Shown one piece after another: positions 1-8,282 of a stretch of DNA of 64,000 nt. Position numbers and translations under genes: made by a program. Location: positions 186,001 through 250,000 of the forward strand of contig CAVVJF010000022.1 of assembly GCA_963748485.1 (NCBI GenBank). Reading direction: 5' to 3'. Position 1 is the stretch's first letter. Each line of letters starts with the position of its first letter. This stretch comes from DASRWT01 sp963748485. Its GTDB lineage: Bacteria > Methylomirabilota > Methylomirabilia > Rokubacteriales > CSP1-6. The notes beneath the pieces were generated by a model. That model had not been told where the DNA came from. It did not search any database and saw only the letters and a program-made list of their open reading frames with translations.

Positions 1-231
1 GAACGGATCCCAGGTGAGCTGGGCGTCGTAGTGCGTGTGAATGTCCACGATGCCGGGGGCGAGGACGCGGCCGCCCGCGTCCACCGTCTCGCGCGCGGGG
101 CCGAGATCGCCGCCGCGGCGGTCCGCCGAGAGCGCGGCGATACGTCCGCCGCGGACACCGAGGCTCCCCTCGCGCGCGGGGGCGCCGAGGCCGTCGATGA
201 TGCGAGCGTTGGTGAGGACGAGATCGAGCAC
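1..231 (-). CDS. N-acyl-D-amino-acid deacylase (D-aminoacylase), N-terminal part
   Basis: Only the first 77 codons are inside the window; the gene continues beyond base 1. The GTG start at 231 is preceded by a GAGAGGAGG-like ribosome site. The protein opens with the amidohydrolase pattern NARIIDG, followed by a composite beta-sandwich region and the metal-binding motif PGIVDIHTHYDAQLTWDP, whose HTH and YDAQ residues are typical of the D-aminoacylase branch. These zinc enzymes remove acyl groups from N-acyl-D-amino acids. It lies head-to-tail downstream of the CoA-transferase gene, separated by a palindromic repeat. The substrate cannot be judged from this fragment; a related N-substituted amino acid hydrolase is possible. 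Confidence 0.8.
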   Translation of the reverse strand, partial: MLDLVLTNARIIDGLGAPAREGSLGVRGGRIAALSADRRGGDLGPARETVDAGGRVLAPGIVDIHTHYDAQLTWDPF

Positions 232-244
232 GGGATCCTCCTCT

Positions 245-289
245 CCTCACCCTGCCCTCTTCCCTGAGGGGAGAGGGTTGGGTGAGGGG
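245..289. repeat. Palindromic intergenic repeat (single hairpin), copy 1
   Basis: The left arm reads CCTCACCC-tg-CCCTCT and the right arm AGAGGG-tt-GGGTGAGG, separated by a short CCCTgaGGGG turn, so the element folds into one long hairpin. The same words (CCTCACCC, CCCTCTC and their complements) build a larger double hairpin at 34954-35036. Elements of this type are common dispersed REP-like palindromes in high-GC bacterial genomes. Here it fills the gap between two genes on the minus strand and could also act as an mRNA-stabilising or attenuating hairpin. Confidence 0.75.
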
Positions 290-298
290 CCTAGTCCT

Positions 299-1495
299 TC
301 ATATCACGCCGCGGGCGCGGAGACCCGCGAGCTCGTCGCGGCCAAGACCGAGCCGGCCGCCGTATATGTCCTCGTTGTGCGCGCCCGGCTCCACGGGACC
401 GAGGGCGTCCATGCCGCCCGGGGTGAGCGAGAGCTTCGGCACGATGCCCGCCATGCGGAACACCGTGCCCAGCGGGCTCGTCACGCTGAGGATGTTGTCG
501 CGGGCGGCCACCTGGGGATCGGCGAACAGATCGCGCACGCTGTTGACGGGGGACGACGGCACCTCCGCGCGCTCGAGCTGGGCGAGGGCGTCGGCGGCGT
601 CGTACTCGGCCACCCACGCCCCCACGAACGCATCGACCTCGTCGCGACGCCGGAGACGATCCGCGACCGACGCGAAGTCGGCGAGCAGGTCCGAGCGCTT
701 CATCGCCCCGCCGGCGAGGCGCTCGAACATGCGGTCGTTGGTGCAGGCGATGGCGATCCACCGCCCGTCGCGCGTCCGGTAGTGGTTGTGCGGCACCACG
801 TACTCGGTGCCGGAGCCGATGCGCTCGCGCACGTGGCCGTCGCCGGCATAGGCGGGGATCAGCTCGTCCAGCATGCGGAGCATCGGCTCGTAGAGCGCGA
901 CGTCCACCACCTGACCCTCGCCGGTGGCTTGCCGGTGGTGGATGGCGGCGAGGGCGCCGAAGGCGCCCATGACGCCGGCGAGATAGTCGGGAATGGTGGG
1001 CGTGCCGGGCGGCACCGGCGGCCGGTCGGGATCGCCCGTGATGTAGCTGGCCCCGCTCACCGCCGCGGCGATGCGGCCGAAGCCGGGCCGCTCGCGATAG
1101 GGCCCGGTCTGGCCGAAGGCGGAGATGCGCACGAGGACGAGCCCGCGGTTGACCGCGCGGAGATCGTCCCACCCGAGATGCCAGCGCTCGAGGGTGCCCG
1201 GTCGGAAATTCTCCGCCACGACGTCGGTGGAGGCGGCGAGGCGCTTGACGAGGGCCTGGCCCTCGGCGGTGCGAAGGTTGCAGGTGATGGACTTCTTGTT
1301 GCGCGCCTCCACCATCCACATGTACGAGGGCCCGTCGGGGGACGCGCGCCCGAGGTGGCGAAGATCGTCACCCGTCCCAGGCTGCTCGACCTTGATTACC
1401 TCGGCGCCGAACTCGCCCAGCAGGGTGCAGCAGAAGGGCGCGGCCACGAAGGTGGCCAGGTCCAGCGCAGTGAGTCCGGCGAGGGGGCGCGCCAT
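299..1495 (-). CDS. CaiB/BaiF-type (class III) CoA-transferase
   Basis: 398 residues, the normal length for the family, which moves CoA between acyl-CoA and a free carboxylate. The N-terminal block LDLATFVAAPFCCTLLGEFGA and the segment GAEVIKVEQPGTGD are the Rossmann and CoA-contact motifs, and FRPGTLERWHLGW is the conserved loop near residue 98. The catalytic carboxylate position reads VDVALYEPM, so a Glu stands where formyl-CoA transferase uses Asp; this is common in uncharacterised members. It lies 16 bases downstream of the SDR gene in one minus-strand catabolic operon. The acyl substrate is unknown. Confidence 0.88.
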   Translation of the reverse strand: MARPLAGLTALDLATFVAAPFCCTLLGEFGAEVIKVEQPGTGDDLRHLGRASPDGPSYMWMVEARNKKSITCNLRTAEGQALVKRLAASTDVVAENFRPGTLERWHLGWDDLRAVNRGLVLVRISAFGQTGPYRERPGFGRIAAAVSGASYITGDPDRPPVPPGTPTIPDYLAGVMGAFGALAAIHHRQATGEGQVVDVALYEPMLRMLDELIPAYAGDGHVRERIGSGTEYVVPHNHYRTRDGRWIAIACTNDRMFERLAGGAMKRSDLLADFASVADRLRRRDEVDAFVGAWVAEYDAADALAQLERAEVPSSPVNSVRDLFADPQVAARDNILSVTSPLGTVFRMAGIVPKLSLTPGGMDALGPVEPGAHNEDIYGGRLGLGRDELAGLRARGVI

Positions 1496-1511
1496 GCGGC
1501 GCGGGGAGCCG

Positions 1512-2282
1512 CTAGGAGGCGAGCGTGCCGCCGTCGACGGCCAGGATGTGGCCGGTGACCATGGCGGAGGCGTCGGAAGCGAGGTAGAGGGCGGCCCCGA
1601 CGAGCTCGTCGGGCTTGCCCATGCGGCCCATCGGCACCCGGCGCATGGCGCGCGCTTCGTAGTCGGGCTCGCGGTGGATCAGGTCGCCGATGTTGGTGCT
1701 GAACCACGAGGGGGCGATCCCGTTCACCCGCACATTGTGCGGCGCCCACTCGACCGCGAGAGCGCGGGTGAGCTGCACCACGCCTCCCTTGCTTGCCGAG
1801 TACGCGATGGTGCCGGGGAGCCCCAGCTCGCCGGCGATCGAGGCGATGTTGATGACGCGCCCCCGGCGGCGTGGGATCATCCGCCGGCCCACCGCCTGGC
1901 TCGCGAGGAACACGCCGGTGAGGTTCACGGCGATGACGCGATGCCACTGGGCCTCGGGGAAGTCCGCGGCCGGGCTCCGGTGGGTGATGCCCGCGCTGTT
2001 CACGAGGATGTCGACGGGCCCGAGGCGCGACTCGGCCTCGGCGGCCATCGCCTCGACGCTGCCCGCGTCCGCGACGTCGATCGCGATGGCCAGCGCCCGC
2101 CGGCCCGCCGCCAGGATCGCGTCGGCGACCAGCTTGGCCCCGCCCGCGTTCGCGTCCGCGATGGCGACGGCTGCGCCCGCCTCGGCGAGGCCCCGCGCGA
2201 TGGCGGCGCCGAGCCCGCCCGCGCCGCCCACCACGATGGCGGTCTGGTTGTCCAGGCGGAACATGTCGAGACTGCTCGTCAT
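1512..2282 (-). CDS. Short-chain dehydrogenase/reductase (SDR)
   Basis: 256 residues of classical SDR type. The cofactor loop is GGAGGLGAAIA near residue 19, followed by the NSAG motif (about residue 93), a catalytic Ser in NIASIAG, and the YSASK active site. Asp after the second beta strand (AIADANA) suggests preference for NAD over NADP. The C-terminus GHILAVDGG is typical of the family. Its ATG overlaps the VOC gene stop by four bases (ATGA), so the two are translationally coupled. The probable role is oxidation or reduction of a hydroxy/keto intermediate of the same pathway; the substrate is not determinable. Confidence 0.88.
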   Translation of the reverse strand: MTSSLDMFRLDNQTAIVVGGAGGLGAAIARGLAEAGAAVAIADANAGGAKLVADAILAAGRRALAIAIDVADAGSVEAMAAEAESRLGPVDILVNSAGITHRSPAADFPEAQWHRVIAVNLTGVFLASQAVGRRMIPRRRGRVINIASIAGELGLPGTIAYSASKGGVVQLTRALAVEWAPHNVRVNGIAPSWFSTNIGDLIHREPDYEARAMRRVPMGRMGKPDELVGAALYLASDASAMVTGHILAVDGGTLAS

Positions 2283-2743
2283 GACCGGGGCGCGGGCTGC
2301 ACCAGCTCGAGGGTGATGTCATCGGGATCCAGCAGGTAGACGGCACGGGCGCCGCGGTTTCGTCCGTGGGTGATGTCCACGGGCGCGGACTTGAAGCGCA
2401 CGCCCTTGGCGGACAGCTCCCGGTAGGTGGCGTCGAGGTCGTCCACCATGAAGGCCACGTGCCCGTTGCCGGGATTGCAGGTCCGCGCGTCGCCGCGGAC
2501 CCCGCGCGGCACCTGGTACTCGAGCAGCTCGATGTGATGTCCGGCCGCGCCCGCCGTGCCGGGGAGCCGCAGGAGGGCGATGCGCATCTCGGCGTCGGGG
2601 AACCCGACCACCGTGCGGAGATACTCCTGGCTCGAATCCCACTGGGTGATCAGCTCGAGGCCGAGGCAATCGCGATAGAACGCGACCGAGCGATCGAGAT
2701 CGCTGACGGAGAGCCCGGTGTGGAGGATGCCGGCGACACTCAT
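2279..2743 (-). CDS. VOC-superfamily (glyoxalase/extradiol-dioxygenase fold) protein
   Basis: 154 residues containing two beta-alpha-beta-beta-beta halves. The first half starts HTGLSVSDLDRSVAFYRDCLG with His as likely metal ligand, and HHIELLEY supplies the second cluster. The second half contains NGHVAFMVDDLDATYREL and ends DPDDITLELVQ, which contains the usual C-terminal Glu ligand. It resembles lactoylglutathione lyases and methylmalonyl-CoA epimerases, but the gene context (CoA-transferase, SDR, DapA-like aldolase) suggests a catabolic lyase, isomerase or dioxygenase. It lies 12 bases after the DapA-like gene and is coupled to the SDR gene. Confidence 0.85.
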   Translation of the reverse strand: MSVAGILHTGLSVSDLDRSVAFYRDCLGLELITQWDSSQEYLRTVVGFPDAEMRIALLRLPGTAGAAGHHIELLEYQVPRGVRGDARTCNPGNGHVAFMVDDLDATYRELSAKGVRFKSAPVDITHGRNRGARAVYLLDPDDITLELVQPAPRS

Positions 2744-2755
2744 CGGCGTCCCGCC

Positions 2756-3679
2756 TCAGCCGCGGAGGCCGGGCATGGTGAAGCCGCGGCGATCCAGCTC
2801 GGCGGCGAGGGCGGCGGCGGACTCGGCGGGGAGGTTCACCAGGGGCGGCCGTACGGTGGCCCAGGCGGGATCGGCGCCGTAGTGCGCGATGGCGGCCTTG
2901 AGGGCGGGGATCATGGGGAACTTCTGGAACGTGCCGCGAATCTCGTCGAGCCGCGCCTGCTGGGCGTCGGCGTCCGCGCCCTGCCACGCAGCGTATAGGC
3001 GCGCGATGGGACCGGGGTGCACGTTGGCGGTGGCGCTGATGCAGCCTCTGCCGCCGCCGCGCATGTTGGCGAGGAGGAACGTCTCGCTGCCCGCGAACAC
3101 GTCGAAGCCGGATGCGGCGAAGGTGTCGAGCATGGCCTTGGTGTTGCTCCAGTCGCCGGACGAGTCCTTCACGCCCGCCACCGTCCGCGGATACGCCTTG
3201 AGGAGGCGCTCGATCAGGGCCAGCGTGATGGGCACCTGGGACACCGGGGGGATGTGGTAGACGTAGATCCGCAGCCGCGCGTCGCCCACCCGCTCGATCA
3301 CCTCCGCGAAGCCCCGGAAGAGCCCCTCGTCGCTCACCCCCTTGTAGTAGAAGGGCGGCAGCATGAGCACGCCGCCGCACCCGGCCTTCACGGCATGGGC
3401 GGTGAGGCGCACCGAGTCCGGCAGCGCGCAGTGGCCGGTGCCGGGCATCATGCGGGAGGGGTCGAGGCCGGCGGCAACGAGGCGGTCGAGCAGCTCGACC
3501 TTCTCCTCGACGGACAGCGAGTTGGCCTCCGAGTTGGTGCCGAACACGGCGAGGCCCACGTCCTGCGACAGGAGCCAGCGGCACTGCCGCACGAAGCGCT
3601 CGGCGTCCGGCGCGAGGTCGGCGGTGAACGGGGTGACGACGGGAGAGAGGACGCCGGCGATGCGATCGGTCTGGCTCAC
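2756..3679 (-). CDS. DapA/N-acetylneuraminate-lyase family aldolase
   Basis: 307 residues forming a class I TIM-barrel aldolase. The substrate carboxylate loop reads FGTNSEANSL instead of GTTGE in DapA. The catalytic Tyr lies in IYVYHIPP (about residue 140) and the Schiff-base Lys in VAGVKDSSGD (about residue 168). Departure from the lysine-pathway signature and the catabolic neighbours argue against dihydrodipicolinate synthase; a pyruvate-releasing lyase or dehydratase on a sugar acid or aromatic fragment is more likely. It is the first gene of the DapA-like/VOC/SDR/CoA-transferase operon, preceded by a 78-base gap. No promoter is obvious there. Confidence 0.85.
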   Translation of the reverse strand: MSQTDRIAGVLSPVVTPFTADLAPDAERFVRQCRWLLSQDVGLAVFGTNSEANSLSVEEKVELLDRLVAAGLDPSRMMPGTGHCALPDSVRLTAHAVKAGCGGVLMLPPFYYKGVSDEGLFRGFAEVIERVGDARLRIYVYHIPPVSQVPITLALIERLLKAYPRTVAGVKDSSGDWSNTKAMLDTFAASGFDVFAGSETFLLANMRGGGRGCISATANVHPGPIARLYAAWQGADADAQQARLDEIRGTFQKFPMIPALKAAIAHYGADPAWATVRPPLVNLPAESAAALAAELDRRGFTMPGLRG

Positions 3680-3757
3680 GCTTGCGCTCCTGTCTGGGTA
3701 GGGGATGTCAGAGCCTAGTCCGCCGCGCGCGTCCCGGTCAAGCCTGGGCCGTCGCAG

Positions 3758-5091
3758 TCACACGGTGAGCTCGAGGCCATCGTAGGCGGCGGTGACCTCC
3801 AGCCGCGGCCCGCGCCGCGTGATCTCCTCGAGCCGCCGCGTCTCGCGCAGGATGCCCGCGATCGCCGTGTCGTCGTTGGCGGGCTCGTGGTGGAACAGGC
3901 ACAGGTGCTTCACGCGCGCGAGCTGGGACAGCTCGACCCCCACGATGTTGCTGGAGTGGCCCCAGTCTTCCTTCACCGAGATGGCGTCGGCGAGCGAGTA
4001 CATCGCGTCGAAGATCACGAGGTCGGCGTCGCGGAAGAACTCGACGAAGGCCTCCGTCTCGGCGGGATCGTCGCGCTTGTGCTCGGAGTCAGTGGAGTAG
4101 ACGAGGATCTTGCCGTCCTTCTCGAAGCGGTAGCCGTAGGAGTCGCCGGAGTGGGCCTGCCGCTTGGCGCGGACGCGCAGCCCCGCCACCTCGTAGTCGC
4201 GCCCGGGTTCCAGGACCACGAACTCGATGGTGGCGCCCAGCCGGGTGAAGTCCACCGGGAAGGAGGGCGCCGCGTGCTGACGGCGGAAGGCCTCTTCGAG
4301 CGCCGCATGGCAGCCATGGATGCGGATATGGTTGCCGGGAAGATAGGCGGGCGTGAAGAAGGGGAAGCCCATGATGTGGTCCCAGTGCAGGTGCGACATG
4401 AAGACGTTGACGGTGTGCCCGCTCGGTCGGGTGGCGAGGATGTGGTTGCCGAACACGCGCGCGCCCGAGCCCAGGTCGCACAGCACACGCTCGTCCCCGC
4501 CCGTGCGGATCTCCACGCACGAGGAGTCGCCCCCGTAGGTGTGCCCGACCGCGAAGTCCAGCTCCTTCTCGACGAAGGCGCGCGCGGCTTCCGGGGCATC
4601 GAGGCCGCGCCGCGCCGCCGCGACCAGGGCTGTCACCACCTTTTCCCGGACGGCGGCGCCTCCGAGTCCCACCGGGATGGAGCCGCGCGTGCCCCAGAAG
4701 CGCACCCGCATGGCGCTGCCGCTGCCCGCGAAGGCCGCCACGGCCGCCGGCGAGACGCGGGCGACCGCCTCGCGCGTGGTGGGGAGGATCTCGACCACCT
4801 GGTGGAAGCGCGTGATCTCGAAGATCTCGCGCACGCGCGCGCCGAGCGCCGCCACCACCAGGGTCCCCCCCGCGCCTTGGCCTGCTTGGCGGCGACCACG
4901 AGCGCGCGCAGCCCGTCGCTCGAGATGTACTCCACCGCCGCGAAGTCGAGCACGACGCCGTCCTGCCCCGCCGCGCAGCGCTCGAGGTGGGGCGCGAGGG
5001 CGGCGCGGAGGGCGGGGGCGACGGTGTGGTCGATGCGGCCCGCCGGGTGGAGCACCACCGCGTCGGCGAAGCGTCGAGGAGCCAGCTCCAT
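3758..5091 (-). CDS. STAS domain fused to a metallo-beta-lactamase hydrolase (one frameshift)
   Basis: The ATG at 5091 opens an anti-sigma-antagonist-like STAS domain (residues 1 to about 110) with the phospho-acceptor-type motif DFAAVEYISSDGLRAL. Reading breaks at a run of seven G (minus strand, about 4865-4871). Adding one G joins AKQAKARGG to TLVVAALGARVREIF and continues without a stop into a metallo-beta-lactamase domain. That domain starts MRVRFWGTRGSIPVG and carries the HLHWDHIMGF zinc motif, later Asp ligands (STDSEH, IFDAMY) and a final His (LFHHEP). STAS domains couple signalling partners by reversible phosphorylation; the hydrolase resembles PhnP/RNase Z-like phosphodiesterases. 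It is either a fusion gene with a sequencing error or a recently broken gene. Confidence 0.75.
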
Positions 5092-5111
5092 CGCGGCGTG
5101 CCCCGCTCTCG

Positions 5112-5948
5112 CTACCGGCCGGTGAAGCGCGGGGCCCGCTTCTCGAGGAAGTGCGCCACGCCCTCCTTGAAGTCCGCCGTGCCGAAACTCTTGCGCATCT
5201 CCTCCTCGGCGACGGCGGTGGCCTGGGCCAGCCCCTGAAACTGCGCCGCCCAGAGCTGACGCTTCATTACCGCCATGGAGCGCGGCGAGACGAAGTCGGC
5301 GAGCTCGCGGGCGTAGCCGAGCACGCCGCTCATGAACGCGGCCGGGGGCAGCACCTGGGCGACGAGGCCGATGCGGAGCGCCTCCGCCGCGTCGATCTTC
5401 CGCGCGGAGAGCAGGAGGTCGAGCGCGTGCTGGAGGCCGACCAGGCGCGGCAGCATCCACGACACGCCGTGCTCGGCGATAAGACCGCGGCGGGCGAACG
5501 AGGTGGTGAACACGGCGGCGTCGCTCGCGATGCGCAGATCGCAGTAGAGCGAGACGACGAGGCCGAGCCCGGCGGTGGCGCCGTTGAGGGCGGCGATGAT
5601 GGGCTTGGCGATGGTGGGGAAGTAGGCGTAGGGCCCGCGGAACTCGTCGCCGGGGGCGTTGGCCGCGCCGTCGGTGCGCTCGCGACGGACAACGGCCTCG
5701 GCATCCTCGGCGGACGGGGCGTTGCCGCTCAGCCCGGACAGGAGGCCCATGTCGGCGCCCGCGCAGAACCCGCGCCCGGCGCCGGTGAGCACGATGACCC
5801 GTACCCCATCGTCGGCGGCGGCCTCGGTCATCGCCGCGCGCACCTCGCGCCCCATGAGCGTCGTCCACGCGTTGAGCTTGTCGGGGCGGTTCAGGGTGAC
5901 GGTGGCGATCCGCCCTTCCACCTCGTAGAGCACTTCCGCATAGCCCAT
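5112..5948 (-). CDS. Enoyl-CoA hydratase/isomerase family protein (crotonase fold)
   Basis: 278 residues. Crotonase signatures are TLNRPDKLNAW near residue 18, the oxyanion-hole loop GFCAGADMG near residue 61, and NGATAGLGLVVSLYCDLRIA. The Glu equivalent to Glu144 of rat hydratase is absent, while Glu is present at the second position (GLIAEHGVSW). That pattern fits isomerases and atypical hydratases. An acidic insertion around residues 73-100 follows the CoA-binding loop. A GGGAGG ribosome site lies just upstream of the ATG. It is divergent from the TauD-type gene and shares the short intergenic region with it. Confidence 0.88.
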   Translation of the reverse strand: MGYAEVLYEVEGRIATVTLNRPDKLNAWTTLMGREVRAAMTEAAADDGVRVIVLTGAGRGFCAGADMGLLSGLSGNAPSAEDAEAVVRRERTDGAANAPGDEFRGPYAYFPTIAKPIIAALNGATAGLGLVVSLYCDLRIASDAAVFTTSFARRGLIAEHGVSWMLPRLVGLQHALDLLLSARKIDAAEALRIGLVAQVLPPAAFMSGVLGYARELADFVSPRSMAVMKRQLWAAQFQGLAQATAVAEEEMRKSFGTADFKEGVAHFLEKRAPRFTGR

Positions 5949-5992
5949 GGACGGCCTCCCGCGCTGCGCGCGCCGGTGATTGGGGGGCGGCC

Positions 5993-6019
5993 TTGCCTCC
6001 CCCGCAGGGCCCGTATAGT
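5993..6019 (+). promoter_or_regulatory. Candidate sigma-70 promoter of the 6035-9339 operon
   Basis: TTGCCT at 5993-5998 and TATAGT at 6014-6019 are separated by 15 bases. The -10 box ends only 15 bases before the ATG at 6035 and no Shine-Dalgarno sequence intervenes, so transcripts would have a very short or no leader. Confidence 0.45.
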
Positions 6020-6034
6020 ATCGCGCCAGTCCCC

Positions 6035-6913
6035 ATGACCGCCATCTCCGTGACCCGGCTCGCGCCTTCCGTCGCCGCGCGCGTGGACGGCGTCGACATC
6101 ACGCGACCTCTCGACGACGGCGTGTTCGCGGAGATCCGAGCCGCCTTCGAGGAGCACTCGGTGCTGGTGTTCTCCGGCCAGCCCCTGGACGACGACGCCC
6201 AGGTGGCGTTCAGCCGGCGCTTCGGGCCGCTCGAGGTGACCCTCTCCGCGAACCCGGCCGCGGGCACCCCTTTCGCGCGCCAGTCGAACCTCGACATCCG
6301 CACCGGCGACGTGATCCCCCCCGACGATCGGCGAATGGTCTATCAGCGGGCCAACATGCTCTGGCACAGCGACTCGTCGTTCAAGCCGGTGCCCGCCCTC
6401 TGCTCGCTCCTCTCCGCCCGCCTCGTCCCGCCCGAGGGGGGCGCCACCGAGCTCGCGAGCACGCGCGCAGGCTACGCCGAGCTGGCGGCGGCGACGCGCG
6501 CGCGCCTCGAGGACCTGACGGTAGTCCACGACTTCGCGTGGTCGCGCGACCAGCTGTACCCGGGCTTCTTCACCGAAAAGGAGCGCGCCGAGTATCCGCC
6601 GGTCTCCCACCGGCTGGTGCGGACCAATCCCGTGAACGGGCGCCGCGCGCTCCTCATCGGCGCCCACGCCTCCCAGATCGTGGGGTGGTCCCTCGAGGAC
6701 GGGCGCGCGCTCCTCGGGGAGCTGCTCGAGCACGTGACGCGACCCGAGTTTCGCTACCGGCACGAGTGGCGCGAGGGCGACCTCGTGGTGTGGGACAACC
6801 GCGCCGTCCTGCACCGGGCCACTCCCTACGACACCGTTCGTCACCGACGCCTGATGCAGCGGACCACCGTCTCGGGCGATCCGCGGGAAGGAGCCCTCGC
6901 ATGCGCCTCGTAG
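6035..6913 (+). CDS. TauD/TfdA-family 2-oxoglutarate-dependent dioxygenase
   Basis: 292 residues. The Fe(II) facial triad is visible as WHSDSSF (His and Asp, about residues 111-113) and HRATPYD near the C-terminus; Arg in RHRRLMQRTTV should bind the 2-oxoglutarate carboxylate. The N-terminal segment ARVDGVDITRPLD and SRRFGPLE match the TfdA branch (2,4-D, taurine and related substrates). The start is placed at ATG 6035, where homology begins; the frame stays open slightly upstream. The last codons overlap the next gene by 13 bases. It probably oxidises an ether, sulfonate or aromatic side chain feeding the downstream ring-cleavage genes. Confidence 0.88.
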   Translation: MTAISVTRLAPSVAARVDGVDITRPLDDGVFAEIRAAFEEHSVLVFSGQPLDDDAQVAFSRRFGPLEVTLSANPAAGTPFARQSNLDIRTGDVIPPDDRRMVYQRANMLWHSDSSFKPVPALCSLLSARLVPPEGGATELASTRAGYAELAAATRARLEDLTVVHDFAWSRDQLYPGFFTEKERAEYPPVSHRLVRTNPVNGRRALLIGAHASQIVGWSLEDGRALLGELLEHVTRPEFRYRHEWREGDLVVWDNRAVLHRATPYDTVRHRRLMQRTTVSGDPREGALACAS

Positions 6914-7602
6914 ACCTCAGCATGACGGTGGAAGAGTGCGACTCCACGCCGTTCGCCAAGGAGGAAGCCTACTTCAAGCCGCGCCCCATCGTGCGGTGGG
7001 AGGACAAGGGGTTCGTCTCCAACATGGTCGAGATGACGGTGCACGCAGGTACCCATATCGACTCGCCCCATCACTTCTTCCGCGACAAGCCCAGCGTGGA
7101 GCAGCTCCCGCTCGAGCAGATGATCGGCGACGCGGTCGTGCTCGACCTCACGTTCAAGGGCACCGCCCACGCGCGCATCACGCCGGAGGATCTCGATCGC
7201 GCGGAAGCTGCCCTCGCTGCCCAGGGCATCCGCCTCGAGCCGGGCGGCATGGTGTTCCTCCGGACGGACTGGCCCAAGGCCCACGTCACCACCGATCCGC
7301 GCTGGTGGGACGAATCGCCGTGCCTGACGCGGGACGCCGCGGAGTGGCTGGTCGCGCGGCGCCCCGCCGTGCTCGGCTACGACTTCGCCCAGGAGGAGAA
7401 GGGCGCGGACTACGGCACCGCGGGCGAGATCCTCGGCAGCGGCATGCGCGTGCACCGGACCATCCTGCCGCGCGTGGTCTTCCAGATCGAGAACCTGATC
7501 AACCTCGACCAGATACCTTCCAGAGTGAAGGTGATTGCGTTGCCCGCCAAGTGGAAGACCGAGTCGGCGCCCGCGCGCGTGGTGGCGCTGGTCGAGGACT
7601 AG
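6901..7602 (+). CDS. Cyclase family protein (kynurenine formamidase-like metal hydrolase)
   Basis: 233 residues. The metal-binding signature HAGTHIDSPHHF lies at about residue 48, preceded by LVDLSMTV at the N-terminus, and the later Asp and His positions of the fold (GYDFAQEE) are present. Members hydrolyse formyl-aromatic amides, cyclic imides or lactones. It starts inside the end of the TauD-type gene in another frame, implying tight translational coupling. The position between a dioxygenase and a LigB-like gene suggests a role in opening or hydrolysing a ring-derived intermediate. Confidence 0.88.
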   Translation: MRLVDLSMTVEECDSTPFAKEEAYFKPRPIVRWEDKGFVSNMVEMTVHAGTHIDSPHHFFRDKPSVEQLPLEQMIGDAVVLDLTFKGTAHARITPEDLDRAEAALAAQGIRLEPGGMVFLRTDWPKAHVTTDPRWWDESPCLTRDAAEWLVARRPAVLGYDFAQEEKGADYGTAGEILGSGMRVHRTILPRVVFQIENLINLDQIPSRVKVIALPAKWKTESAPARVVALVED

Positions 7603-7613
7603 CCGCGCCGCGC

Positions 7614-8255
7614 GTGGGCCGGAAGCTGCCGCGCGCGTTCTACACGCGCGCCGACGTCCTCGCGGTGGCCCGGGACCTCCTCGGCCGTGTCCTCGTGGTG
7701 CCGACGCGGAGCGGGGCGCGCGCGGCCGGGCGCATCGTCGAGACCGAGGCGTATCGCGGGCCCGAGGACCGCGCCTCCCACGCCTGGGCGGGCCGCCGCA
7801 CGCGGCGCACCGAGACGATGTACGGGCTCGGCGGCACCGCCTACGTCTACTTCGTGTACGGCATGTATCACCAGTTCAACGTCGTCACCAATGTCGACGG
7901 CGTGCCCCACGCGGTGCTCATTCGCGCGCTCGAGCCCCTCGAGGGGCTCGCCGTGATGCGCCGTCGCCGCCCCGGCCGCCCGGACGCGCGCCTCGCGAGC
8001 GGGCCGGGGGCGCTCTGCCTCGCCCTGGGGATCGATCGCTCCTTCGACCGCGTGGATCTGCTCGGCGACCGTGCGTGGCTGGAGGAAGGCGTGGCGCTCG
8101 GCCGGGGCGCCCTCGCGCGGGGACCCCGCGTGGGCATCGACTATGCCGGGGCATGGGCCGCCCGCCCCTGGCGCTTCTGGGTACGCGGCAATCCCCACGT
8201 GAGCGGCGGCGGCCTCGGACGGCGCGGCTTGCGCGCCGCGGGCCCGCCGCCCTAG
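7614..8255 (+). CDS. mpg: DNA-3-methyladenine glycosylase (AAG/MPG type)
   Basis: 213 residues. The family motifs LARDLLGRVLV, GRIVETEAYRGPEDRASHA (with the catalytic Glu) and YVYFVYGMYHQFNVV (with the Tyr that intercalates into DNA) are intact, and the C-terminal half carries RIRALEP-like and ASGPGALC blocks. The enzyme excises alkylated purines. The GTG start at 7614 lies 11 bases after the cyclase stop. A DNA repair gene inside a catabolic operon is unusual; it may simply share transcription with its neighbours. Confidence 0.92.
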   Translation: MGRKLPRAFYTRADVLAVARDLLGRVLVVPTRSGARAAGRIVETEAYRGPEDRASHAWAGRRTRRTETMYGLGGTAYVYFVYGMYHQFNVVTNVDGVPHAVLIRALEPLEGLAVMRRRRPGRPDARLASGPGALCLALGIDRSFDRVDLLGDRAWLEEGVALGRGALARGPRVGIDYAGAWAARPWRFWVRGNPHVSGGGLGRRGLRAAGPPP

Positions 8256-8282
8256 CATCGGCGTACGAGGAGGGGTCGCGAA

